Below are positions 26,561 to 35,929 of a DNA stretch of 64,000 nucleotides, one piece after another. The notes under the pieces are model-generated. The model was not told where the DNA came from, searched no databases, and worked only from the letters and a program-made list of their open reading frames with translations. The translations under genes and the position numbers were made by a program. The stretch lies in NCBI GenBank assembly GCA_946811185.2, contig OX328112.1, positions 15,915,215-15,979,214 of the forward strand. The letters run 5' to 3'. The stretch's first letter is position 1. Each line of letters opens with the position of its first letter. This DNA is from Hippopus hippopus. Taxonomy: Eukaryota > Mollusca > Bivalvia > Cardiida > Cardiidae.

Positions 26561-26788
26561 TGCATCTGTGAAAAGTGTTGATCCAGGTCAGCCTGCGCAG
26601 TCTGCCCAAGCTGACCTGGGCCAAAACTTTTTGCAAATATGGTAAATTTTCTGAATGTACAAGGACCAGACTACCTTACAATTAAGTTACTGTTAAATAA
26701 AGTGGCTATTATGGATTCATTTGATAGCTTGCTTGGTACCATGGATCACATAGATGCATTAAGCCCCCTTTTGCCAGAGCATGGCTCA
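26557..26788 (+). mobile_element. MITE family B copy (left end lost to family A)
   Basis: From TTAATGCATCTGTG to CCAGAGCATGGCTCA. Contains the core GTCAGCCTGCGCAGTC and its inverse. Confidence 0.85.
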
Positions 26789-27699
26789 TATGTATACTGG
26801 TGTAATCGAATTTCGCCAATGCAAGGGAAACTGCTCTTGCGGATTGCACAAAACAATAGTAATTTTCTTTATGGTTAAATATCTATGCACTTGTATTCAA
26901 ATACTTTTGTAAAAATAATTTTTACCACTTAAACATCTAAATTTATCTGTCAAAACATCGTTAGAAGTGAGACAGTGCAAAGTCGCCATCTATAAAAAGA
27001 GTAAGCCAATTTCGACAACTCTGGTTTTCCAAAAATTAGAGGCCCCAGAGAGGGTAAAATGAAATAAAAAATTCACAGCATCATTTCAGCAATATTCATT
27101 GCCTCCCTTGGATATTAACTCTACATTTACTTCCTTCGAGAAAACCTGAAGAACATAAAACAAAACACAGCTCTCAGAAAACAAAATCAACAGTTATGTG
27201 ATTTTTCGTGTAATTATTTCTGCTGTGGCACTGAAATATTACAATCTAAATCAGGATGACAGTGTTGGGGATAAAGAGGCTGTAAATCCAAAAAAAGGTA
27301 ACCATTTGTAGCTCACAGAAAAAAGGTATTTTCTTGTCTTTGTAGTGATTTTTGTACCTGATTCAATCTATTTTCTTAGGAAAAAATGAATAAGGACCCC
27401 TCTGTCATTCATATGTATATATTTCCCTTTAGGTGCCCCATACGAAATTTCGGCTATTAAAGTTCAAAAGATAACCTGTCAAACCGAAAATAGACGAAAC
27501 AAAAAAGTTTTAAGCTGAAAGAATCTTTTAAAATCTGCATATATAGGAGACACCTGAAAAGTGATAATAAAATGGCGGGGGAAAAGCATGTGAGAGGTCG
27601 CTTATGAACTTTTTTCCTATTGATAGGTATTTTTCTGTCATTAGGTTCAAATGACAGTTCAAAACACCTTTGCTGCTAAGATATCAATCATTTCCGTGA
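26789..27699. other. no gene seen
   Basis: Unique-looking AT-rich sequence between family B and the 27700 ORF. Confidence 0.4.
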
Positions 27700-28023
27700 A
27701 TGGATGATGTCACAGATACAAAAATATTGCCCGAGAACACAGTTGGCGAAATTCGATTACTAGCGAACTTCGATTACGCTCCTATATTGGAGGACCATCA
27801 TCACAAGAAAAGAAAATTTGACGGCGGGATGATGAACAGAAAGACGTTAACATGTTTAAATGAAATCAATGCAGCAAAAGAAAAATTTCATATTTCTAGA
27901 CTAGATTCTAGATCCGAAGTCAATAATTTTGAGACACTTGAGGGCGGGATGATGAACAACTTTAGCCGTTACATAGCTTTTGTTCAAAAATTAAATCAGG
28001 ACAGAAAAATAAATGAATCATAA
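27700..28023 (+). CDS. hypothetical 107-residue ORF
   Basis: ATG to TAA, single frame, not made of any repeat seen elsewhere in the window. The product is hydrophilic and has a basic cluster (HHHKKRKFD). A phrase recurs: FDGGMMNRKT near residue 42 and LEGGMMNNFS near residue 81. No signal peptide or membrane segment is visible and the family is not recognised. It could be a short gene, one exon of a larger gene, or chance. Confidence 0.3.
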   Translation: MDDVTDTKILPENTVGEIRLLANFDYAPILEDHHHKKRKFDGGMMNRKTLTCLNEINAAKEKFHISRLDSRSEVNNFETLEGGMMNNFSRYIAFVQKLNQDRKINES

Positions 28024-28174
28024 TATACAGTTAGATCTACCATACTGGATCTACACTCAATTATTCAGGAACACAATCTCCAAAGATTTCGAACGAACGA
28101 AATACTTACGCTTTCTCCTTCTGATCAAGTCGTTTCGCCTTTGTTTGCAGTCCACCCGCCCAAATTTTGAGTAA

Positions 28175-28201
28175 TCACGTGACGTTCTTGGAATCACGTG
28201 A
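28175..28201. promoter_or_regulatory. paired TCACGTGA E-boxes
   Basis: Two palindromic TCACGTGA sites at 28175-28182 and 28194-28201, spaced 19 bp apart. This is the core bound by bHLH-zip factors (USF, TFE/MITF type). On the minus strand a GTAAGT donor (ACTTAC at 28104-28109) follows, which would fit a minus-strand non-coding first exon. Confidence 0.35.
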
Positions 28202-28205
28202 TCGG

Positions 28206-28718
28206 GGTATGCCTAAAACCGACAAAACAGGACAGTATACCTTCAGAAGCCTTTTATTATTAAAAATTATATGAATTTGTTATTATAAAAATCATATGTC
28301 TTTGGGATCTCTACAGCCCCCTTGATCTTTTTGGAACATTGTAGAAGTTAACTTTCCCAAATGTAAAGGACACAAAAAATGTAGGCCTACTGACCAAACT
28401 CCACAGTGTCGAACCGCAAGTAGGCATTGTATGTGACTTGCGATTCTGGACAGTGACAGTCTGCCACTTGGGTGTTTAAAATTGTGTTCACACGGTAAGT
28501 CAAGCTGGTGTTTTTTCATTTATTTCCATAGTTATTATAAAATAGTCGTACCCATTTACTTCTTGTATTCTATAGACCATATTAGGAATACGTATGAGCG
28601 CTGTGAACCTTCCTCAGAGCAATGGGTATGCCTTGATCAATTAATCGTGCTGAAAATATAGATGATTTTGTCCCAGAAAGATGACGTTTCATTGGTTTAC
28701 TCAGCGTTATTATACCCA
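28206..28718. other. no gene seen
   Basis: No recognised repeat or domain; a 75-codon minus-strand ORF (28292-28519) is unsupported. Confidence 0.4.
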
Positions 28719-28980
28719 TGAGCCATGCTCTGTGAAAAGGGGGTTTAATGCATCTGCGAAATGTATCGATCCAGGTCCCCAGTCCGCGCAGGCTGACCTG
28801 GGTCGAAACCTTTCGCTATTGGTCATTTTTCTGTTTGTACAAGGACCATTCTACCTCATGATTAAGTTGGTTGTTAATAGAAGCGGCCATTATGGACCCA
28901 TAAGTATTTGATGGCTTGCCTGCCTGGTACCATGGATCACCAAGATGCATTAAGCCCCCTTTTGCCAGAGCACGGTTCAA
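28719..28980 (+). mobile_element. MITE family B copy (full length)
   Basis: Left end TGAGCCATGCTCTGTGAAAA, right end CCCCTTTTGCCAGAGCACGG. Core GTCCGCGCAGGCTGACCTGG. About 260 bp, no coding capacity. Confidence 0.9.
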
Positions 28981-28987
28981 ATGGAAA

Positions 28988-29248
28988 TGACTCATTCCTT
29001 GGCAAAAGGGGGCATAATGCGTCTTCGTGATGCATCATACTAAGTAAAACATAAAACGTAATTTTGGATCCATAAAATCTATTGAGTATAACAACGATGA
29101 GGTACTTTGGTCCTTTAACATGCAGACAATTGACCGATAGCAAAAAAGTTTCGAAGAAGGCCAGTCTGCGAGGACTGCGCAGGCTGATCTGAATCGATAT
29201 TTTTAGCAGATGCAATTAGCCCCTTTTTTTCACAGAGCATGGCTCAAA
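28988..29248 (-). mobile_element. MITE family B copy, inverted to its neighbour
   Basis: TGACTCATTCCTTGGCAAAA to TCACAGAGCATGGCTCA. Together with the previous copy it forms a large inverted pair with a ~7-bp gap. Confidence 0.88.
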
Positions 29249-29352
29249 TTCAATTGTTAAAGACACACTTCTAAACAGCTCGTGGCGCTGTACAAATCCC
29301 GCAATCTAATTTTTTTCTACACAATTAAGAATTCAAACGAGCAAAAAAAAAA

Positions 29353-29518
29353 AGGAGAAAGCTTTCGAAAATATCGCGGGAAAAGGAGAAAATGCTGGCA
29401 ACGTTTTCTACCCTTTAAAACACAAGTTTCCCTATTTCAAGCATATTTACCGGTATTTGACGGCTGCAAGTGTTTACAATGTTGACCAGTCTAAAGTTTT
29501 GTGGTTTGGTAAAAGCTC
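29353..29518 (+). mobile_element. MITE family A copy with one hairpin arm deleted
   Basis: The left arm ends AAAATGCTGGCAACG and runs straight into GTTTTCTACCCTTT, so the palindrome is lost. Confidence 0.7.
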
Positions 29519-29599
29519 TAATTCGCTAAGAATTTCTCCCCCGTAAAATGGTTTAACACTGCGTGCCTAAAACTGTATAGTCTTTTACAGAGTTATAGC

Positions 29600-29760
29600 T
29601 TTTTTAACCGTTATGGTGCAAAGGGCGACTTATTGACCTTTTGCGGACAGTGTAGATCATGATCAGACTGCACAGAACGTGCAGTCTGATCTTGGATCTG
29701 CACTGTCCGATAAGGAGATATTGTTCCCCAAAACATAACTTTGACATTTTAATTTTTGGG
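29600..29760 (-). mobile_element. MITE family D copy
   Basis: Hairpin at 29645-29712 with GATCAGACTGCACAGAACG; flanked by TTTTGCGGACAG and CGATAAGGAGATATTG. Confidence 0.75.
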
Positions 29761-29879
29761 ATTTTACTCTCGAATTAAAAATTTCATTTTAGTTTTTTTT
29801 TTTTTCGCAGGATAACGGTTCACAACATTTCAGTTATTTCACTTCGGCCAATTCAGCTGTGACGTTTCATTACATGCAT

Positions 29880-30060
29880 TATAAATAAAGCCTAGATTCT
29901 TATAGTCGTCAACACCTAGGTTGCTAAGCATGACCCAGTGTGCTATATGTGTACCGAGTAGATCATTATAAGACTGCACAGAGCGTGCTAATTGACCTTG
30001 GATCCACACCGTCCTACACGGTGATGTTTTTCCCTGATGGATAAAGTTTTGAAATCGCAA
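29880..30060 (-). mobile_element. MITE family D copy, diverged
   Basis: GACTGCACAGAGCGTGC half-hairpin followed by a GATCCACACCGTCCTACACG variant. Confidence 0.5.
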
Positions 30061-30291
30061 TATTGCGGTATTTTATGTAATAGATGAAACCGTGTATATT
30101 ATTTATTCAGAAATTCAAACGTTAACATAGTCGATGTGATGTGAAGCAGTAATAAAAGAACTGCTATTGCAATGTTTTTCGTCAATCCTTGAAACGAACT
30201 GTGGAGTTGATTTGACTATGACTGAAACACTGTTGGAAATGGTGTAAACTCCAGACAATACAAACACGATTAATGTAAAAACATTATAATT

Positions 30292-30540
30292 GGCTTGCCA
30301 CACGCGAAAAGGGGCATTCGGACATTTGCGTAAAGTGCGCAGGCTAATCAAAGACGGCACTTTACGATTACATTAGATTTTGTGCTAAAGTAGACTTGTG
30401 CAAAACAGAAAATTACATAAAAAAAAAACAAAAACGGAAGGTGTCGTTTCGGATTAGTCTGCGCGGAGTGCGCAGGCTGATCCGAGACGACACTTTACGC
30501 AAATGTCCGAATGCCCCATTTTCGCGTGTTGCAGGCCGTA
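30292..30540. mobile_element. MITE family C, copy 1
   Basis: Inverted ends: GGCTTGCCACACGCGAAAA on the left, and on the right the inverse of GGCCTGCAACACGCGAAAA. These run on through CATTCGGACATTTGCG. The centre holds CGCAGGCTGATCCGAGACG, close to the family B core. Confidence 0.8.
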
Positions 30541-30985
30541 TAAGTTTGTTCTTAACCACTAGAGCCCACAATAAAGCCTGTTAGCTCCATATACAACAAT
30601 ACAGCACAATCCTTTCATTTGTAAATGAAGGCCGACGGCCCATGATACAGCATAATAATAATAACAGTTTTAACAATCTATGAGTTGCTTAAAAATATGT
30701 ATAGAATCCGACATAAGTTGGCATTTGAAAAACAATTTTATCAAACGACCCTATCAAGCCAGCGTCAGGCGAGGTGAACGACATTGTTGTAGACGAGTCT
30801 AACAGAATTCCATTTCCAAAGCCAGTAAATTTTAAATTCTGTTCATCACATAACGATTAGATCTAATCACGATTTGTCAATCATAATATTCAATACCAGT
30901 ACATGTACACGAGGTAATTTCCATTATTAAAACCCGATTCACCTCTCTGAAAGAAGTACAAAATGACGCCACCCACGGCGTCATG
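30541..30985. other. no gene seen
   Basis: Intergenic sequence up to the mariner left TA. It includes AAAATGACGCCACCCACGGC, similar to the TGACGTCA stretches near 33600. Confidence 0.4.
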
Positions 30986-31050
30986 TACGAGGGTAATCCA
31001 ATAATTAGCGAGACTGTAGTTATTGAAGAAATACCTGAACTAATACTCAT

Positions 31051-32890
31051 CTAATGTTCGTACATTCCTTCAATATAGGCTCCTCCCTTTTCAATGACAG
31101 AATTCCATCGGTGAGGAAGTCTTCTTATTCCCGTTGCTAGGCAACCAGAGTTAATGCGTCGAATTTGACAGGCCACCTCTACTTCTAGGGCGTCTAAATC
31201 CTCAAAACGCACACCTCGCAATGGTTCTTTCAACTTAGGAAAACGATCAAAGTCTGGAGGACTCATGTCTGGAGAATATGGAGGGTGCGGTAAAACGTCC
31301 CAGTTACAGAGCGTCAAAAGTGACGTCACCCTACCTGCCTTGTGACAGGCGGCGTTGTCATACAGAATTAATGGTGTAAGTTCAAGCAGCTCCGGTCGCT
31401 TCTTGCGAATGGCAGGTCGCAAGACAGACATCAGAAATGTAAGATAATACTCTTGATTGACTGTTTTCCCGATCGGGACCCGATTTGCAGCTAATATGCC
31501 GTGATTATCATAGGCAAAAATCATCATTATCTTCAAATTTCCTTGTTTTCGCCTGAATTTAATGGGTCGTGGGGACCCCAGCGTGTGCCATTCTGAAGAT
31601 TGTCTTTTTAGTTCTGGTTCATAACTTCGTATCCAAGTCTCATCTATTGCCACTATCCTGTTAAGAAACATATCACCCTCATCTGTGTATCTTTCCAGTA
31701 ATTGACTGGCAACATCCACTCTTGCCTGTTCCTGCTCCGAGCTCAGTACATGCGGCACCATGCAGCAACACGTCGCATGTTTAACTTATTTGTCAAAATT
31801 GTGTGTACTGACCCATGACTTATCCCAATTTCATTGGCTACTTCTTCGAATGTGTATCTTCGATCAGTCTCCATTACAGCCTTCATCTTTTGGATATTTT
31901 CTTCGCTTGTTGCTTCTGTTGGCCGACCTGGGCTGGGTTGCTTCTGCACAGTAGTCCTTCCTTCCTTAAACTGTGCAATAATAATAATAATAATAATTAC
32001 TTTGTTTTAAGAGGGTGGAAAAAAAAACTCATTTAGCTGTTAAACTAATTTCCCATGAGGCCCTCTGAAAAAAAAAAAATAATAATGTTTATATTGTACA
32101 GTTAAAATAGGGATCAAGATATCCATCGTAATAAAAAAAAAAAAAGGTAGGTATTAAGTTGCCGTACCTATAACTTGGAGATAAAATGCTGGTAGCATCT
32201 GTTTTTGAATGTGTTCAGGGAATCTAGTGTTTTGATGTTGAGAGGTAGGGTATTCCAAACAGTTGCCCCAGAATATGCAAAAGACCGTTCCATGCATTTG
32301 TTCGAGGTTTACCTAACTTAAGATTTAAGTTAGATGTAGATCTTAAGTAATAATTTGAACTTTCATCATATTCTTGGGTGAACTTACCGGTTATATAATT
32401 TGGGGTCATAAGGTTTTGTGCTTTGTAAATCATGACATATCTTAGGTACTGTACTCTTTTATCAAAGGGAAACCAATTAAGTTGTCTGAACATATTAACT
32501 GATGGTGTCATTAATTTTGCATCTAATATAATCCGGGCTGCCCTTTTTTGAAGTTTAACTAAGGTTTCAATGTTATTTCTTGAGCAAGATCCCCATATAT
32601 TACAACAATAGTCCAGTAGAGGTGATACATAGGAACAATAAAAGAGCTTCCTAGCATGTAGTGGAAGATAAATTCGGAGTCCCTGCATCAGGGTAAGGCG
32701 AGATGCAACAAGTTTACAGATATAATCTACATGTGTGTTCCATGTTAGTCCACCGGAACACTGCTGCACGAGAAACAGCTTGGTCTCCACAAACTTTTTG
32801 TAAGGTTTGAAAAATCTCTGTTTCAGTGCTACCCTTATAATACTCAATTTTTATATATGCACGTTGTTCTTCTGCTGTGAAGCTGGCCAT
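31051..32890 (-). pseudogene. mariner transposase (DD34D), split and frameshifted
   Basis: Read on the minus strand. The start is at 32890 (MASFTAEEQRAYIKIEYY), and the first helix-turn-helix runs to about 32750 (SRAAVFRW). The frame resumes at 31976 (AQFKEGRTTVQKQPSPGRP), continues through a second HTH (GISHGSVHTIL) and breaks near 31755, where one base is missing between VAAW and VPHVL. The catalytic part then runs to the TAG at 31051, with AIDETW, LILYDNA and SPPDFDRF. There are 34 residues between the second and third Asp, which is the mariner signature. All three acidic residues survive, so inactivation is by the frameshift and the LINE insertion. Confidence 0.92.
31977..32748 (-). mobile_element. 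5'-truncated non-LTR retrotransposon (LINE) inside mariner
   Basis: On the minus strand, sequence beginning LTWNTHVDYICKL encodes the C-terminal end of a LINE reverse-transcriptase ORF, including the diagnostic KLQKRAARIILDA. A one-base frameshift near 32300 moves the continuation into another frame (ATVWNTLPLNIKTLDSLN), with the stop at 32168-32170. A short 3' tail ends in an (ATT)n microsatellite (31977-31999). 5' truncation and a simple-repeat tail are typical of LINE retrotransposition. It shares the orientation of the host mariner. Confidence 0.85.
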
Positions 32891-33139
32891 GTTGCAGTTG
32901 TTTGTGTCACAGGAAGTGACGTCATAATTGTAGAGTCATAACGTAACGTCATTTGGCTTAATTTTTGTGTTGCTAATATGTTAGGTAATATATGAGCAAA
33001 GTTTCATTAAAATCTGTCAGACAATATTTGAGATATGACAACAGTCTCACTCATTATTGGAGGACCCTCGTACCATCCTTATCTCAAACCTGTATAAGAT
33101 ATATAGGATCTGACATGAGTTGGTGTTTGAGATAAGATT

Positions 33140-33495
33140 TTATTATATTCCTATCAGTGAATTACTGGGATTTCTCAGTGTATTATTTTTTCAGTTTTTC
33201 ACAGCGAATAAGATCACTAGTGATGATATGGTATCATCACTAGTGATGATATAGTTTTAGAATGTTTGCCGGAACTACTTTTTTAATAATTATTAGCAAA
33301 CAAAGGGAGAGTTAGGAATATAATAAATAGAATAATCAACTGGTGGTGTGTGATATTAAAAATCTGTCGCTCGAATGGGGTTTGATGCGGTTAAAAAACT
33401 CGTCCTTCGGACTCGTTTTTCAACTGAATAACACCCGGCCCATTCTAGTGACAGATTTTTAATATCACACACCACCAGTTGATTATCCTCTATTT
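33140..33495. mobile_element. long-hairpin MITE family F, copy 1
   Basis: A ~80-bp arm (GATAATCAACTGGTGGTGTG ... GGGTTTGATGCGGTT) is inverted across a short loop at about 33400-33425 and ends ACCAGTTGATTATCC. A second small palindrome TCATCACTAGTGATGA lies at 33216-33250. Confidence 0.8.
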
Positions 33496-33639
33496 ATCAC
33501 ATAATGATATTTCACAAATTATGGATTAGAAGATGAAAAACCATCTACAGATGCAACCGCGGTAATATCCATAAAAATCCCATTCATTTCTATGAAATAA
33601 GTACAAAATGACGTCAAAATGACGTCACACAATTGTGAT

Positions 33640-33815
33640 ATCAAACGTGTATATACGGAATATTATGCGGTAGTGATTTCCCTGGTGCTTGTATTCACTT
33701 CGAGCAGCGTGAGAAAATTTGGTATCGCCAACGAGATGCCAAAATTTTCTTACGCAACGAGAAGTAAATACAAGCACCAGGAAAGTCACTACAACATAAT
33801 ATTCCTTTTATGATA
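33640..33815. mobile_element. hairpin element with TGACGTCA-rich flanks
   Basis: GGAATATTATGCGGTAGTGA and CCTGGTGCTTGTATT are inverted at 33764-33808. Flanked by ATGACGTCA repeats at 33608-33628 and about 34010-34022, which may be the ends of a larger unit. Confidence 0.6.
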
Positions 33816-34455
33816 TACCTACACCTTTTCAACGACAAAATATTGCAAATTATTGACATTTTATTCGAAAACGGTAAGCAAAATAAAACAAATAATGGTG
33901 TAGTAGCCAGTAACTTCGTTTTTATGAATGGCGGATTAATATTACAGCGAAAAATTTTGACCAATGAACTTGCAAATGAATACATACGTATAACGCCCCT
34001 GAGTTACGTCATTATGACGTCAGCATACCATATTTGGAATCGTATTCCACTGGGTGTAGATAGGATTTTTTTTCCGTCGTGTGTGATTTTATCCGCGTGC
34101 GACGCATATATTTAACCCGGAAAATTTACAGGTATATAATAAAAGGTAAGAAACTTCATGATGGGTATATTACACTGGAAACAAGAGGGGTTATGTGATA
34201 AAAGAGAATTCATAATGGGTATGTTACATCGAAAACAAGGAGTTTATGTGGGGAAAAAAGCAATTATGCATTGTCGAAATCCTTCTTGTTTAGAAAAACT
34301 TACAACTGATTTGAATTTTGAAACATTTCTCACGGTAGCTATATTACTACATTTCATCAAATTGTAATTTGATGTCAAATCTGTTCTACCATTTTACCAA
34401 AAACCCTTCTTACATCCAAAGAAATATCCGCACAAAGATATATCTGTGGATTTAA
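33816..34455. other. no gene seen
   Basis: ORFs at 33810-34115 and 34158-34367 lack recognisable domains. An imperfect ~50-bp duplication (ATGGGTAT.TTACA.TGGAAACAAG) is at about 34160-34245. Confidence 0.45.
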
Positions 34456-34668
34456 CTTTTTACCTGCTAAAGAAGTGAGATGAGACTTTCAAGCCGAAAG
34501 TAAAAACCCAAATATTGCTAGATCTATTTCATTTTTTTGAAAATAGATCTATCTCTTAATCGGACAGTGTAGATCCAAGCTCAGACAGCAAGTTCTGTAC
34601 AGTCTGATCTTGATCTACACTGTCCGTAAAGGATCCTTAAGTTGCGCCTGGCAGCCTAAGGATAAATA
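34456..34668 (+). mobile_element. MITE family D copy
   Basis: CTTTTTACCTGCTAAAG to GCAGCCTAAGGATAA. Hairpin at 34562-34627 between GACAGTGTAGATC and ATCTACACTGTCC. Confidence 0.8.
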
Positions 34669-34851
34669 GGGAATAAATATGTTTGTAAAGATAACAGTGG
34701 GACGAGCTGTCGATATTTTCTTCAATGATTCTGATAAGAACAATAGGAAATTCTGAATCTAAATAATTTAATAAAAATATCAAGGTCACCGATATTTTGA
34801 AAAATCCATGCATAACCAAACCTCTTTGAAGTAAAAACATACTAGATCTAT

Positions 34852-35060
34852 AACTCTTTGCCCAGTTAAATAAAGCCTATTAACACAATATGAAAGCCTG
34901 TGATCTGACGATTAAAAACCCAAAATATTACAGAGTCAATAGGTTTGAAGTGTCTCTAAAAATCTTTCAGAATGCCTCGAAAATATCTGACAGTGTGGAT
35001 TCAAGATCGACGTTCTGTGTAGCCTGATTTCTATGAACACTGACCTGAGAAGACTTTTTA
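34852..35060 (+). mobile_element. MITE family D copy, diverged
   Basis: CTCTTTGCCCAGTTAAATAA, then TAAAAACCCAAAATATTAC and a decayed hairpin at 34989-35045. Confidence 0.6.
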
Positions 35061-35128
35061 CGTTTTTTTATTTGAAGGAACCCACACTTTGATTTTGAAA
35101 TAGAACATGTATGTTATATGATAACAAT

Positions 35129-35232
35129 AGATCTGATGATGATGATGATTATTATTATCATCATCATATTATTATTATTATTATTATCATCATCGTCACC
35201 ATCATCATTGTCGTCGTTGTTGTTGTTGTTCG
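35129..35232. repeat. compound trinucleotide microsatellite
   Basis: (GAT)n, (TTA)n, (CAT)n, (ATT)n, (CAT)n and (GTT)n in series. The ORF through it is an artefact. Confidence 0.9.
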
Positions 35233-35659
35233 TAATTCTAAGGTTTCTTCCACTAACTTCAAGGCCCTACTCTTGCATATTTACTTTAACGTGTTGATTG
35301 CTCATAAAACGTTCGCATATTACAAATATGCATACCTTTTTGAGCGTAATTGCCAAAGTTTTTAATGACTGGCTTGTAATTATGAATGTCCAAATTGAGA
35401 GCATTTGCAAAGGGCATGTTGAAGGTGGTTCAAATCACGCGTTTTTGCTTTGTGTGGAAAAAAATTCTTATGTAATGATAAACCAAGTATTTTCGATTTG
35501 GTATTGAGCTTATGAAAGACCCCATGGTATTCGTACTATCGAATAATATGGTGAACGAACTTATATCAGGATGGAAATGGAGCTGGGCGAACTAAACCGG
35601 GGCGAACAAGTAATAAGCCTGTAACCCGTCTGTGTAGCGGAAGTAATTCAATGACCTCT

Positions 35660-35672
35660 GTTACTAGGCAAA
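35660..35672 (+). promoter_or_regulatory. candidate RFX X-box upstream of EFHB
   Basis: GTTACTAGGCAAA resembles an RFX X-box (GTTRCC-N(0-3)-RGYAAC) and lies about 170 bp upstream of the EFHB ATG. A forkhead-like GTCAACA follows at 35674-35680. RFX plus FOXJ1 control is known for motile-cilium genes. The match is imperfect and was judged by eye. Confidence 0.4.
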
Positions 35673-35842
35673 TGTCAACAATATTTCAGGAGTGCAAACG
35701 TGAAAAACCCGAGGGTTAGGATCTGCCTCCTGTCAAGTTAGATAGTTGGCTGGCATCATCCTAAATAACTGAAAACGGAAAAAATATCAAGAGAGACTAC
35801 TTGTCATCTTTGTAGATTAATTTGTACATAGATTTGCAAAAA

Positions 35843-35929
35843 ATGGTATCAGAAGTGAAGTTACCTGACATCAATACCTCGGCGATTTATTCCGGAAAAT
35901 TTAAAGATTGGACCCCTGACATTCGAGCT
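35843..35929 (+). CDS. EFHB: EFHB exon 1
   Basis: ATG to a GTAAGT donor; 29 codons, phase 0, beginning MVSEVKLPDINTSA. In-frame TAG 30 bases upstream. Confidence 0.82.

Larger units (their letters stand above)
30988..33070 (-). mobile_element. mariner element with nested LINE insertion
   Basis: Terminal inverted repeats of 30 bp (30988-31017 and 33041-33070) match at 26 of 30 positions, both beginning CGAGGGT. Each end is flanked by TA (30986-30987 and 33071-33072), the mariner/Tc1 target duplication. Removing the ~772-bp LINE at 31977-32748 leaves about 1.3 kb, the usual mariner length. Confidence 0.93.

Noticed and set aside
32224..32847. Single 207-codon minus-strand ORF
   Set aside because: Its first ~30 residues are out-of-frame mariner sequence and the rest is the LINE fragment. 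It is a chance fusion across the insertion junction and also runs through a LINE frameshift at its end.
35111..35365. ORF with poly-Asp, poly-Ile and poly-Val
   Set aside because: Product of a compound trinucleotide microsatellite.
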